DNA of 64,000 bases, from contig JAPNUR010000002.1 in the NCBI GenBank assembly GCA_026627385.1, forward strand, positions 62,001 through 126,000, read 5' to 3'. Within the stretch, counting starts at the first letter, position 1, and each line of letters opens with the position of its first letter. The position numbers were made by a program, and so were the translations under genes. Below are positions 8,348 through 16,094 of the stretch, one piece after another. The stretch comes from Bacillota bacterium. GTDB taxonomy: Bacteria > Bacillota > Sulfobacillia > Sulfobacillales > Sulfobacillaceae. The notes under the pieces were generated by a model that worked only from the letters and a program-made list of their open reading frames with translations, ran no database searches and was not told where the DNA came from.

Positions 8348-8767
8348 TCACGAACTGGACGTCGGCGAGATCAGCCCTAAAAGCGGCAAAAGCCGTTGAA
8401 AATAGGGGACGCGGTCAATGCCGGCAATGTTGGCAATGGGAATGATGACCTTGTCGCGCAGTCCCAGCTGAACGCTGGAGGTAATCACGTCGCGCAGCGT
8501 AATGTAATCGCTGCCGACTTGCACTAAGATCCCGGCAAGCGTCAGTCCGTTGTCGACGGCATCGTTCAGGCTCACGCGGACATAATCGCCGACCAGGGAA
8601 GACAAATAGGCATTAAAGTCGGCTGGAATGCTCGACTCGTCCTGCGACTCCCCACTGCTTTGAAAACTAGTGGTTTGTTCACCTAACAACAAAAGGAGGA
8701 GCGGCAATAAATCGCGGCGCTGACCCAGCAACAAAAACGGCAACAAATCTCCAAGTGACGTGTTCAC
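8348..8767 (-). CDS. Leu-rich protein with Sm-like/DUF2642-type domain
   Basis: A 139-residue protein from a GTG at 8767, 7 bases from AAGGAGGA (8775-8782). The N-terminus is strikingly Leu-rich (LLPFLLLGQRRDLLPLLLLLLG). The C-terminal half (about 55-125) alternates beta-strand patterns: VGDYVRVSLN, GILVQVGSDYITLRD and DKVIIPIANIAGI. This resembles the small beta-barrel DUF2642/Sm-like proteins often tied to the spore surface in bacilli; the match is by eye. It lies downstream, on the same strand, of two even smaller Leu-rich proteins and may form a set with them. A spore-layer role is inferred only. Confidence 0.6.
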   Translation of the reverse strand: MNTSLGDLLPFLLLGQRRDLLPLLLLLLGEQTTSFQSSGESQDESSIPADFNAYLSSLVGDYVRVSLNDAVDNGLTLAGILVQVGSDYITLRDVITSSVQLGLRDKVIIPIANIAGIDRVPYFQRLLPLLGLISPTSSS

Positions 8768-8889
8768 CCAAGATTCCTCCTTGTTCGTCTCAACCGAGAT
8801 GTCAGTCTCCCACACCTGACGTCCGCCGCTAGTGGTCCGGATAGGTGCCCCCCGTGCCCACCCGGATCACCGAAGGCGGCGGCCATGCC

Positions 8890-9009
8890 TTAACGCGATC
8901 GCGAATGGGACCGGATTCGGGGTAGCAGCAATAGCAACAGCAACAGTTCCAATGGGAACGGCCGATGGCGATGGTAATGGTGCGAAGACCGGCTTCTTTC
9001 CGAATTCAC
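8890..9009 (-). CDS. Leu-rich miniprotein B (39 residues)
   Basis: A short frame of 39 codons starting with GTG at 9009 behind GAAGGGAGG (9 bases spacing). The product is a His/Arg/Ser-rich N-terminal arm (NSERSRSSHHYHRHR), then P-F-P-L-E and eight consecutive leucines at residues 22-29, then PRIRSHSRSR. The leucines are spelled with mixed codons (CTG, TTG, CTA), so this is selection on protein rather than a simple DNA repeat. It closely parallels the 42-residue frame just upstream. Function unknown; a membrane- or coat-associated peptide is inferred. Confidence 0.55.
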   Translation of the reverse strand: MNSERSRSSHHYHRHRPFPLELLLLLLLLPRIRSHSRSR

Positions 9010-9041
9010 GATGATGATCCTCCCTTCAACTTCGGGCGACC

Positions 9042-9170
9042 CTACGATCGCACCACGAGTGTTGACCGGATGCGTAACGTCGACGGCGAACGGCGATGGG
9101 TTTGGAGGAGCAGTAACAGCAAAAGGAAACCGACCGGTACCGAACGCCTGTGATGGCTTCTGGATTTCAT
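9042..9170 (-). CDS. Leu-rich miniprotein A (42 residues)
   Basis: A 42-codon frame from an ATG at 9170 with AGGAAGG eight bases upstream. The product begins MKSRSHHRRSVPVGF, continues with seven leucines (residues 16-22, codons CTT, TTG, CTG, TTA, CTC) and ends in an Arg/Ser/Thr-rich tail. Layout, size and the SR-HH-R arm match miniprotein B 33 bases downstream, so the two look like diverged duplicates. The core is too short for a normal bilayer-spanning helix unless flanking residues contribute. Confidence 0.55.
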   Translation of the reverse strand: MKSRSHHRRSVPVGFLLLLLLLQTHRRSPSTLRIRSTLVVRS

Positions 9171-9511
9171 CGGATTCACCTTCCTGTTTTGGTCTTCCGT
9201 TCCATCCTATTCAGATGACGGGCGAGCGGTGACAGCCGATCGCCGAGGGTAATGAGCGCCCAATTGCCCTTTTATGAGAAATCTGCGGCTACACAATCGC
9301 GGCTACCCCTTGTTCTCGGGTTTGACACAACATGGGGAATCGGCCATGCTTAAATGGATCAAGGGTCACGGGGCGCCCATGAGTCTGGGGTTATGGCCGG
9401 CGCGGACGGTGGAGCGCTAGATGCCTGGGGGATGCGCGTGAGGGCAATAGTCTGCGGTCCCCGATTGCCCGCAGGGTTGGGCATCCGGAGGTTGGATCAT
9501 GTGAGATCACG
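9171..9511. promoter_or_regulatory. Divergent intergenic region, weak promoter
   Basis: About 340 bases between the minus-strand Leu-rich genes and the plus-strand glycosylase operon. On the plus strand TTGACA at 9322-9327 is a perfect -35, but the hexamer 17 bases on (CATGCT, 9345-9350) is a poor -10. No clear sporulation-type promoter was recognised for the minus strand. A GGAGGTTGG at 9487-9495 lies rather far (about 17 bases) from the glycosylase ATG. No further gene seen. Confidence 0.35.
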
Positions 9512-10174
9512 ATGAAATTTGAGCCAGTCACGTCGCGCTTTTTTGAACAAGCGACGGAATCCCTGGCATACCAGCTGCTCGATCTGGTGTTAGTGCATGA
9601 GAGCCCCGAGGGCCTGGTGGCAGGCCGTATCGTGGAGTGTGAAATGTATCAAGGTCCCGACGACAAAGGGGCTCACAGCTTTGGCGGCAAGCCGACGCCC
9701 AGGACAGCGGTGATGTACGGACCCCCAGGCCATGCGTATATTTACCTGATTTACGGCATGTATTACTGCTTTAACGTGGTGACGGGGGAGGCTGGGTTGC
9801 CCCATGCTATTCTCGTGCGGGCTCTCGAACCCTTGGTGGGGGTTGACGTGATGTTGAGTCGCACGCGCAATAAGTCGGTCGCGTCAAATCGCCTGGCAGC
9901 CGGTCCGGGGAAATTATGCCAGGTGCTCGGCATTGATCGGCGGTTGAATGCCCATGCGCTCTGGCGTCCACCGCTATATTTGGCCCGCCCCATGAGCCGG
10001 TGGCCGACGTACCAGGTGGCACGGGGGCCGCGGATCAACATCGGATACGCGGGTGAGGCTCAAGCGTGGCCATGGCGATTTTGGGTCGTCGGCCACCCGG
10101 CGGTGTCGGTGAAGGCGCCGCCCGTGCGGGTGGAATCACCCGCCGATCGAACCGAGGAGGGGGAGCATGCCTAG
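9512..10174 (+). CDS. DNA-3-methyladenine glycosylase (AAG/MPG family)
   Basis: A 220-residue monofunctional glycosylase that removes alkylated and deaminated purines in base excision repair. The conserved block GRIVECEMYQGPDDKGAHSF contains the general-base glutamate (E44, equivalent to human AAG E125) and the intercalating tyrosine (Y46). RTAVMYGPPGHAYIYLIYGMYYCFN, shown here only by its ends, covers the second conserved region at 72-97. Length is normal for bacterial members (about 200). The last 8 bases overlap the molybdopterin oxidoreductase gene, an unexpected partner for a repair enzyme. Confidence 0.93.
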   Translation: MKFEPVTSRFFEQATESLAYQLLDLVLVHESPEGLVAGRIVECEMYQGPDDKGAHSFGGKPTPRTAVMYGPPGHAYIYLIYGMYYCFNVVTGEAGLPHAILVRALEPLVGVDVMLSRTRNKSVASNRLAAGPGKLCQVLGIDRRLNAHALWRPPLYLARPMSRWPTYQVARGPRINIGYAGEAQAWPWRFWVVGHPAVSVKAPPVRVESPADRTEEGEHA

Positions 10175-12167
10175 TCTTCCTGTGCATGGGGTATGTCCCC
10201 ACGATTGCTATGACGCGTGTAGCGTATGGGTCACGGCTACGAACGGTCGTATCGTCCGGATTGAGGGAGATCCTCACCACCCGCTGACGCGTGGCTTTTT
10301 GTGCTACAAGGTTAACCGCTACCTGGATCGGCTGTATCACCCTGAGCGCCTCAAGCGGCCCCTGAAGCGCGTGGGTCCCAAGGGTCTCGGCGCGTTTCGC
10401 GAGGTGACCTGGGATGAGGCATTGCGCGAGGTGGCGTCGCGTCTCGGCGAGATCATGGCCAAAGCCGGCGGCGAAGCGGTCCTGCCCTACAGCTTTTCCG
10501 GCAATATGGGCATTTTAAGCGAATCCTCCATGGATCGCCGCTTTTTTCACTACCTGGGCGCGAGCCAGCTGGAGCGTACGATTTGCTCAGCGGCAGCGGA
10601 TGCCGCCCTGACCTGGGTATACGGAACGCGGATGGGGCCCGATCCCGAGACCCTGGGGCGTGCGCGACTGGTGGTGTTGTGGGGCAGCAACCCGATGGTG
10701 ACTAATATTCACGAAATTCCGCTATTAGACGAAGCGCGGGCGCATGGCGCCCACATCTGGACCATTGATCCCCTGAAAACCGAAACCGCGACCCGCTACG
10801 GGCGTCATGTGGCCCTTTGGCCGCACAGTGATTACGCTTTGGCCCTTGGCTTAGCTCGCGCCATTATTCATCGCGGAGCCCACGATCAAGCATTCATCGA
10901 CCGCTATACGCGCGGGTTTGATGCCTTTCAAGCGGTCGCTGAGGCCTGGCCACGTGACCGCGTGCTTCTGGCGACGGGTCTCACAGCTCAGGTATTTGAG
11001 GCGTTAGTCGACGACTTAATTGCTCTGCGGCCCCTTTTGATACGCACCGGATACGGCGTGCAGCGCCAGTTCGATGGCGCGAAAACGGTGTGGGCCTTGT
11101 CGTGCCTCTCGATTATTCTCGGCGCTCCGCAAGACGTGGGCGGCGGGCATCTGGTTTCCAATAGCGGGTCCTTCTCCATCAACTGGGAGCGCCTAACCCG
11201 GCCGGATTTACGGCCGCGGGAGACTCGCCATATCAACATGGTGCAGTTGGGAACCGCGCTCACCGCCGTCGACTCCCCACGGGTCGAGGCCTTAGTGGTG
11301 TACAATAGCAACCCCGCCGCGACGGCCCCCGATCAACGGCAGGTGCTCGAAGGGCTCTTACGTTCTGATCTTTTGACCATTGTTCACGAGCAAATGATGA
11401 CCGACACGGCTCGCTATGCCGATTGGGTCTTTCCAGCGGCCATGTCCTTTGAAACCTTGGACCTTTTTACCTCCTATTGGCACCGGTACCTGCAGCTCAG
11501 TGTCCCGGCTACGGTGCCCTGGGGTGAATCGGTGTCCAATACGGAGTTTTTCCGCCGCATGGCCCAGGCCCTCGGGTTGTCGCATCCAGCGCTGGCAGCA
11601 TCCGACCGGGAGCTTATTGACGACGCTCTGGATACGCCGGAAAACCGATGCCAGGGCTTGACGTGGGATCGGTTGTGGGAGGAGAAGGTGATCAAGATAG
11701 GGGAGGAGACCGAAAGGCGGCCGTTTGTGGATGTTCCCGCGCCGACGGTGGACGGGCGCTTACATTTGGAACCGTTGCCGGTCAACCCCGAGCCGCGCGA
11801 CATGGATCGGGAGGCGGGCGAGTGGATCTTGCTCTCGCCATCCCGGCGCCGCACCATCAAATCCACCTTTGGCAATGTTGCGTCTTTGGTGCGCGAGGAC
11901 GATCCCGAGCTATTGATGCATCCCGACGATCTCATGGCCTTGGGAGTGGGAGATGGCAGCTGGGTCCGGGTATTTAACGACAGAGGTGAAACGCGCATGA
12001 AGGTGCGTCAAAGCGAGCGACCCCAGCCAGGGGTCGTGGTGAGTTATGCCGTGCGCTGGAATCTCATCGGCGATGGCGGCAACGTCAATCAGCTGACATC
12101 CGCGGCCTTGTCCGATTTTGGCGGCGGCGCCACATTTTACAGCACCCGAGTGAGGATTGAGCTATGA
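10167..12167 (+). CDS. Molybdopterin-dependent oxidoreductase, FdhA/DMSO reductase superfamily
   Basis: A 666-residue cytoplasmic enzyme with no signal peptide. The N-terminal [4Fe-4S] site is present: C10, C14, C18 and C46 (CPHDCYDAC and RGFLCYK). The central molybdopterin region has WGSNP-type motifs (VVLWGSNPMVTN) and the C-terminal dinucleotide-binding domain starts about 540. This subgroup (YoaE-like) is widespread in Firmicutes but its substrate is not known; formate dehydrogenase, thiosulfate or polysulfide reductase cannot be assigned from sequence. It overlaps the glycosylase gene by 8 bases and ftcD by 4 (ATGA), so the three are translationally coupled. The moaC and mog genes at 36.8-37.8 kb could supply cofactor steps. 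Confidence 0.9.
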   Translation: MPSLPVHGVCPHDCYDACSVWVTATNGRIVRIEGDPHHPLTRGFLCYKVNRYLDRLYHPERLKRPLKRVGPKGLGAFREVTWDEALREVASRLGEIMAKAGGEAVLPYSFSGNMGILSESSMDRRFFHYLGASQLERTICSAAADAALTWVYGTRMGPDPETLGRARLVVLWGSNPMVTNIHEIPLLDEARAHGAHIWTIDPLKTETATRYGRHVALWPHSDYALALGLARAIIHRGAHDQAFIDRYTRGFDAFQAVAEAWPRDRVLLATGLTAQVFEALVDDLIALRPLLIRTGYGVQRQFDGAKTVWALSCLSIILGAPQDVGGGHLVSNSGSFSINWERLTRPDLRPRETRHINMVQLGTALTAVDSPRVEALVVYNSNPAATAPDQRQVLEGLLRSDLLTIVHEQMMTDTARYADWVFPAAMSFETLDLFTSYWHRYLQLSVPATVPWGESVSNTEFFRRMAQALGLSHPALAASDRELIDDALDTPENRCQGLTWDRLWEEKVIKIGEETERRPFVDVPAPTVDGRLHLEPLPVNPEPRDMDREAGEWILLSPSRRRTIKSTFGNVASLVREDDPELLMHPDDLMALGVGDGSWVRVFNDRGETRMKVRQSERPQPGVVVSYAVRWNLIGDGGNVNQLTSAALSDFGGGATFYSTRVRIEL

Positions 12168-13084
12168 ACGAAGAACCGCTCTTTGAGTGTGTGCCGAACT
12201 TTTCCGAGGGACGGCGCCCGGAAGTTCTTCAGGCCATTCGCGAGGCCGCCGAAGGCCCCGGGGTCCGGGTGTTGGGGTTGGATGCCGATCCCGACCATCA
12301 TCGCGCCGTGCTAACAGTGGTCGGCCCCGGCGAGCCCTTGGTCGAGGCTATCTTTCGAGCGGTGGCGGTGGCGGTCGAACGCATTGATCTGAGAACCCAC
12401 CGGGGCACTCATCCGCGCATTGGCGCCGTGGACGTCATTCCATTTGTGCCCTGGCAGGCGGCGCGTATGGAAGATGCGATTCGGCTGGCCCAGCAATTGG
12501 GCCAACGGGTTGCGACAGCGCTAGCCGTGCCGGTCTACTTTTATGGAGAGGCGGCGACCCGTCCGTCGCGCCGAAATTTGGCAGACGTCAGGCGGGGACA
12601 ATTTGAAGGATTGGCCACCCGCATGATTAGCGATCCCCCCGACTTAGGCCCCCAACGCCCGCATCCGACAGCCGGGGCCGTGGCGGTAGGGGCGCGGCAG
12701 CTGCTCATCGCCTTCAACGTGTATTTAAATACCCCTGATGTGGCCATTGCCCGGCGCGTCGCTCGCGCTGTGCGCGGGTCCTCGGGCGGGCTCGTCGGCG
12801 TCAAAGCGTTGGGTATGCATATGGCGAGCCAGAATCGGGTGCAGGTGTCGATGAATCTGGTGGACTATCCGACGACCCCTCTGCCGGAAGTTTTGGATAT
12901 GGTCCGGCGGGAGGCGGCGCGCTGGGGGGTGGCGGTCCAGGGTAGCGAGTTTGTGGGATTTGTTCCTATGTCCTGTATCGAAGATGTGGCTCGTTATTAT
13001 TTGCAAATGCCGCGCTTTCACCGCGGTCAGATTTTGGAAGTGGCGCTGGCCTCGCCCAATGCGGACACGGTGGCATTCGAATAG
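12164..13084 (+). CDS. ftcD: Glutamate formimidoyltransferase (FtcD N-domain type)
   Basis: A 306-residue formiminotransferase that moves the formimino group from N-formimino-L-glutamate to tetrahydrofolate, the last step of one histidine degradation route. Recognised by FECVPNFSEGRRPEV at the N-terminus, HRGTHPRIGAVDVIPFVP at about 77-95 and the end-domain pattern GSEFVGFVP. It is the transferase part only, without the cyclodeaminase domain of the mammalian enzyme. No other hut gene is near; instead it is coupled to a molybdopterin oxidoreductase, so a role in one-carbon metabolism linked to that enzyme is possible (inference). Confidence 0.9.
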   Translation: MNEEPLFECVPNFSEGRRPEVLQAIREAAEGPGVRVLGLDADPDHHRAVLTVVGPGEPLVEAIFRAVAVAVERIDLRTHRGTHPRIGAVDVIPFVPWQAARMEDAIRLAQQLGQRVATALAVPVYFYGEAATRPSRRNLADVRRGQFEGLATRMISDPPDLGPQRPHPTAGAVAVGARQLLIAFNVYLNTPDVAIARRVARAVRGSSGGLVGVKALGMHMASQNRVQVSMNLVDYPTTPLPEVLDMVRREAARWGVAVQGSEFVGFVPMSCIEDVARYYLQMPRFHRGQILEVALASPNADTVAFE

Positions 13085-13108
13085 GGATCGCATGAGTTCC
13101 TTAGGGTA

Positions 13109-13438
13109 TCAGGCGTGATAGTGGTGCAAAATGTATTTGGTCAGACTGGTGGCCTGGGGTTCCGTGAGGCTTCCGGGATTGATGCCGTTAACGGGCTCCA
13201 ACGGCATGTTATGCTGAATAAATTGGCGCAGCGCATTGGGGGTATCGTAGGCCCCTTTCAGGAGCTGGCTATGCGGCCCCCAGAGAGGAGGCGCGTGACG
13301 TCTGACGCCGCCTTGACCGTGGGCGCCGTGGCAATAGGCGCATGCTGTGCGGTAGAGGGCGTCGCCGGTGGATGGCACGGGGACTGCAATTTTCGGGGTA
13401 GCTGACAGAACCAGCGCCACGACCAGCGGCCAGCGCAT
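13109..13438 (-). CDS. Small secreted c-type cytochrome
   Basis: A 109-residue protein with an N-terminal hydrophobic signal or anchor (about 4-22) and one haem-binding site CAYCH at 33-37. The likely axial methionine is M78 in the NMPL segment. Size and layout match a class I monohaem cytochrome exported to the outer face of the membrane. The start is the ATG at 13438 with AAAAAGGAG upstream; longer frames run into the divergent methyltransferase gene. No oxidase or reductase gene is adjacent, so its redox partner is unknown. Confidence 0.8.
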   Translation of the reverse strand: MRWPLVVALVLSATPKIAVPVPSTGDALYRTACAYCHGAHGQGGVRRHAPPLWGPHSQLLKGAYDTPNALRQFIQHNMPLEPVNGINPGSLTEPQATSLTKYILHHYHA

Positions 13439-13551
13439 GACAAGCCATCTCCTTTTTGGGGTAGCATCGGCGCTTAGGGCTGACGTTATGCCGAATGTTC
13501 GTCTGATCGTCAAATTTTGTACAATAGAGAAAAAGGGTAGGACGGTGTGAC

Positions 13552-14163
13552 ATGGGCAATCACGAGCACAGTCATCACCATGGCCATCCTCACGGAGGAT
13601 GGACCATGGATCAATTAAAGAATCTCCTGCGGCCGGACCGGGAACAACTGATGCCCCGGCAGAACGTGCTCGCACAGATCGACGCCCGCACAGGGGATCA
13701 AGTCGCCGACGTGGGAGCCGGGCTCGGGTGGCTTACCTTTCCGCTGGCTGATGTGGTGGGACCTCAGGGACAGGTGTACGCTATTGACCCGAGCCACGAT
13801 GCGATTCAAACGCTTGAGGACCGGGCTAAGCGCGAAGGATTCTCCCAAGTGACGCCGATCGAAGCCTTTGCCGAACGCACCCCGCTGCCTGACGGCGCGG
13901 TCGACCGCATTGTGTGGCACACGATGTATCACGATGTTCACGATCGCCCCCAGGCGTTACAGGAAATGCGGCGGATATTGGCGCCAGAGGGACGCTGGAT
14001 TATTGTTGACTGGGAAAAGACACCCATGGAAGTGGGCCCGCCAATGGACATTCGCATGAGCCCCCAAGAAGTGGCAGCTGAAGTCGAAGCGGCGGGGTTT
14101 CGGGTGCTCTCTCATTGGAAGGCCGGCCCGGTGACCTGGGGCTTAACGGTGGCGAAAGCCTAG
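13552..14163 (+). CDS. SAM-dependent class I methyltransferase
   Basis: A 203-residue methyltransferase. SAM motif I is VADVGAGLGWLTFPLA at about 52-67; the acidic loop after strand 2 is YAIDPSHD; the post-motif LPDGAVDRIV region also fits. The N-terminus carries a His-rich stretch (NHEHSHHHGHPHGG), which may bind metal. The substrate is unknown; related proteins are annotated as UbiE/arsenite-type enzymes, but the cysteines needed for arsenite methylation are missing. Its stop TAG shares one base with the acpS GTG start. Confidence 0.85.
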   Translation: MGNHEHSHHHGHPHGGWTMDQLKNLLRPDREQLMPRQNVLAQIDARTGDQVADVGAGLGWLTFPLADVVGPQGQVYAIDPSHDAIQTLEDRAKREGFSQVTPIEAFAERTPLPDGAVDRIVWHTMYHDVHDRPQALQEMRRILAPEGRWIIVDWEKTPMEVGPPMDIRMSPQEVAAEVEAAGFRVLSHWKAGPVTWGLTVAKA

Positions 14164-14534
14164 TGCAGCGCGTGGGCATTGACATCACCGCGGTGGATCG
14201 CCTGGAGAGCGTGATTCGGCGTCATCCCCAAGTGCTGACCCGCCTCTTTGCCGCGGAGGAGCTGGTTGACGCGGGCATAGGGCCGGAGCGCGCCCGCCGA
14301 TTGGCAGCACGCTTTGCGGCCAAGGAAGCATTTGTTAAAGCGGCGCAAGGGTTACACGGGGGGAGCTGGCGCGACATTGAGGTGCGACGCCGCGCTAATC
14401 GGGCTCCCTACTTCGTATTTCATGGTCCCATTGACGCCTGGATGAAAGCGGAGGGCTTAACGGCGGAGGTGTCTTTAAGCCACGAACGGCGTTATGCCAC
14501 GGCGGTAGTGTTGATTACGGAGGGAGATGCATGA
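14163..14534 (+). CDS. acpS: Holo-[acyl-carrier-protein] synthase
   Basis: A 123-residue 4'-phosphopantetheinyl transferase that activates acyl carrier protein from CoA. Conserved marks: VGIDITAVDR at the N-terminus (Mg-binding Asp) and ARFAAKEAFVKA (Glu and Lys) around residues 55-66. The start is the GTG at 14163, giving MQRVGIDI; a longer frame back to 14115 lies within the methyltransferase gene. It overlaps nnrDE by 4 bases. The acpS-nnrD-alr-mazEF order matches the classical Bacillus neighbourhood. Confidence 0.93.
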   Translation: MQRVGIDITAVDRLESVIRRHPQVLTRLFAAEELVDAGIGPERARRLAARFAAKEAFVKAAQGLHGGSWRDIEVRRRANRAPYFVFHGPIDAWMKAEGLTAEVSLSHERRYATAVVLITEGDA

Positions 14535-16057
14535 GGGAACGCGACCAGCCGGTGTGGACAGTGGATGAGGCGCGCGCCGCAGACCAGCAGGCGATGGCCG
14601 AAGGGGTTCCTTACGAGGGTTTACTGGCGGTGGCAGGATGGCAGTTGGCGCGATACGTGCAGCATCGCGTGCCGTCAGGCGCCGTGGCGATTCTCACCGG
14701 GCCCGGATCCAATGGTGGCGATGGGTGGGTGGCGGCGCGTCACCTGGCTCGGCGGCGACCCGTGACGGTCATTCCGGTGCTGGCTCCCCGCTTTCCGGGT
14801 GCCGAGGGGTGGGTCCGCGCGGCCCAAGCGGCAGGCGCTGAAGTCGTCGAGGGGGATGAAGCGCTGGCCCGACTTGACACGGCGGATGTGGTCGTGGACG
14901 CCATCTTTGGCACCGGGTTTCACGGATCTGTGGTGGAAAGTCCCGCCGCCCCCTGGCTTCATCGCCTCAGCGAGCGCCGACGCCCGGTGATCGCTGCCGA
15001 CATCTTGAGCGGTGTCGACGCGGACACGGGCTCTTACGATGGCCCGCCACTGGAGGTCTTGGCAACGGTAACTATGGGCGCCGCCAAATGGGGCCTTGTC
15101 GGCTATCCGGGTGCGGAGGTCAGCGGCCAGTTAGTGGTGGCTGACATTGGCCTTCCCCAACACTCGTTTGCAGAAGTCGGCGGGCGCTGGCTGGACCCTG
15201 CTGTGGCTCAGGCCTGGTGGCCGCGGGTGGGCACGTTGGTTCAGAAGTACGATCGCGGGCACGTGGTCGTGGTTGGCGGATCTCGGTCAATGCCGGGGGC
15301 TCCCGTGCTTGCTGCTCTTGCCGCGCTCAAAGCCGGCGCGGGGTTAGTGGAGGTCGTGGTGCCGGAAAGCGCTCTAGGGCGCGTGACCACCTCTCCGGCG
15401 CTCATTGTGCATGGCGTGCCGGAGGCTACCGACGGTGACCTGGTGTGGAGCGATGCGTTAAAACACCTCGTGTCTCGTGCGGATGCCGTCGTGGTGGGCC
15501 CAGGGTTGGGTCGACGAGTGGGAACTCGGCTGCTGGATGGATTGGCGATTCTTCACAAGCCGACGGTCGTTGATGCGGATGCCCTCCGCCTTTTGGCGGA
15601 GTGGAATCAGCCGTTGCCGTCGACTTGGGTATTGACCCCGCACGCGGGGGAGCTCGGGGCGCTATTGGGATGGCCGCGCGCCAAGGTCAACGCCAATCGA
15701 CGCGAGGCCGTGCTCGAGGCCGCGAAGAAATTTCAGGTGCCCCTGTTGCTGAAAGGACGCTTTAGCCTGATTGCGGAGGACCGCACCGTTTGGGTCAATC
15801 CCACGGGGCATTCGGCCCTGGCAACGGCCGGCAGCGGGGACGTGTTGAGCGGGATGGTGGCACGGCTTTTGGCGGCGGGACTTTCCGGCGGTCCGGCGCT
15901 GGCGCTCGCGACCTATTGGCACGGTTGGGCCGGCGAGCTTGGAGCGGACGCGCTGGGCTATGCGTTGACGGCGGTTGATTTGGTGGACTGGATTGGTCCG
16001 GCTAGCGGCGCTATTTTGCAAGGCCGCACCCCGCGCGCGGTCGAGTGGTGGCAATAG
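14531..16057 (+). CDS. nnr: Bifunctional NAD(P)HX epimerase/dehydratase
   Basis: A 508-residue fusion that repairs hydrated NAD(P)H. Residues about 1-215 are the YjeF_N epimerase domain, with GPGSNGGDGWVAARHL near 56-71 and the catalytic VVDAIFGTGF. Residues about 230-500 are the dehydratase (ribokinase-like) domain with VVVGPGLGR, ADALRLL and NPTGHSALATAGSGDVLSGM, which includes the catalytic Asp of the GSGDVL motif. The dehydratase is expected to use ADP or ATP. Coupled to acpS through a 4-base overlap. Confidence 0.93.
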   Translation: MRERDQPVWTVDEARAADQQAMAEGVPYEGLLAVAGWQLARYVQHRVPSGAVAILTGPGSNGGDGWVAARHLARRRPVTVIPVLAPRFPGAEGWVRAAQAAGAEVVEGDEALARLDTADVVVDAIFGTGFHGSVVESPAAPWLHRLSERRRPVIAADILSGVDADTGSYDGPPLEVLATVTMGAAKWGLVGYPGAEVSGQLVVADIGLPQHSFAEVGGRWLDPAVAQAWWPRVGTLVQKYDRGHVVVVGGSRSMPGAPVLAALAALKAGAGLVEVVVPESALGRVTTSPALIVHGVPEATDGDLVWSDALKHLVSRADAVVVGPGLGRRVGTRLLDGLAILHKPTVVDADALRLLAEWNQPLPSTWVLTPHAGELGALLGWPRAKVNANRREAVLEAAKKFQVPLLLKGRFSLIAEDRTVWVNPTGHSALATAGSGDVLSGMVARLLAAGLSGGPALALATYWHGWAGELGADALGYALTAVDLVDWIGPASGAILQGRTPRAVEWWQ

Positions 16058-16094
16058 TGAGCAATTCCAGGGAAATGAGGAGGATGACAAGAGC

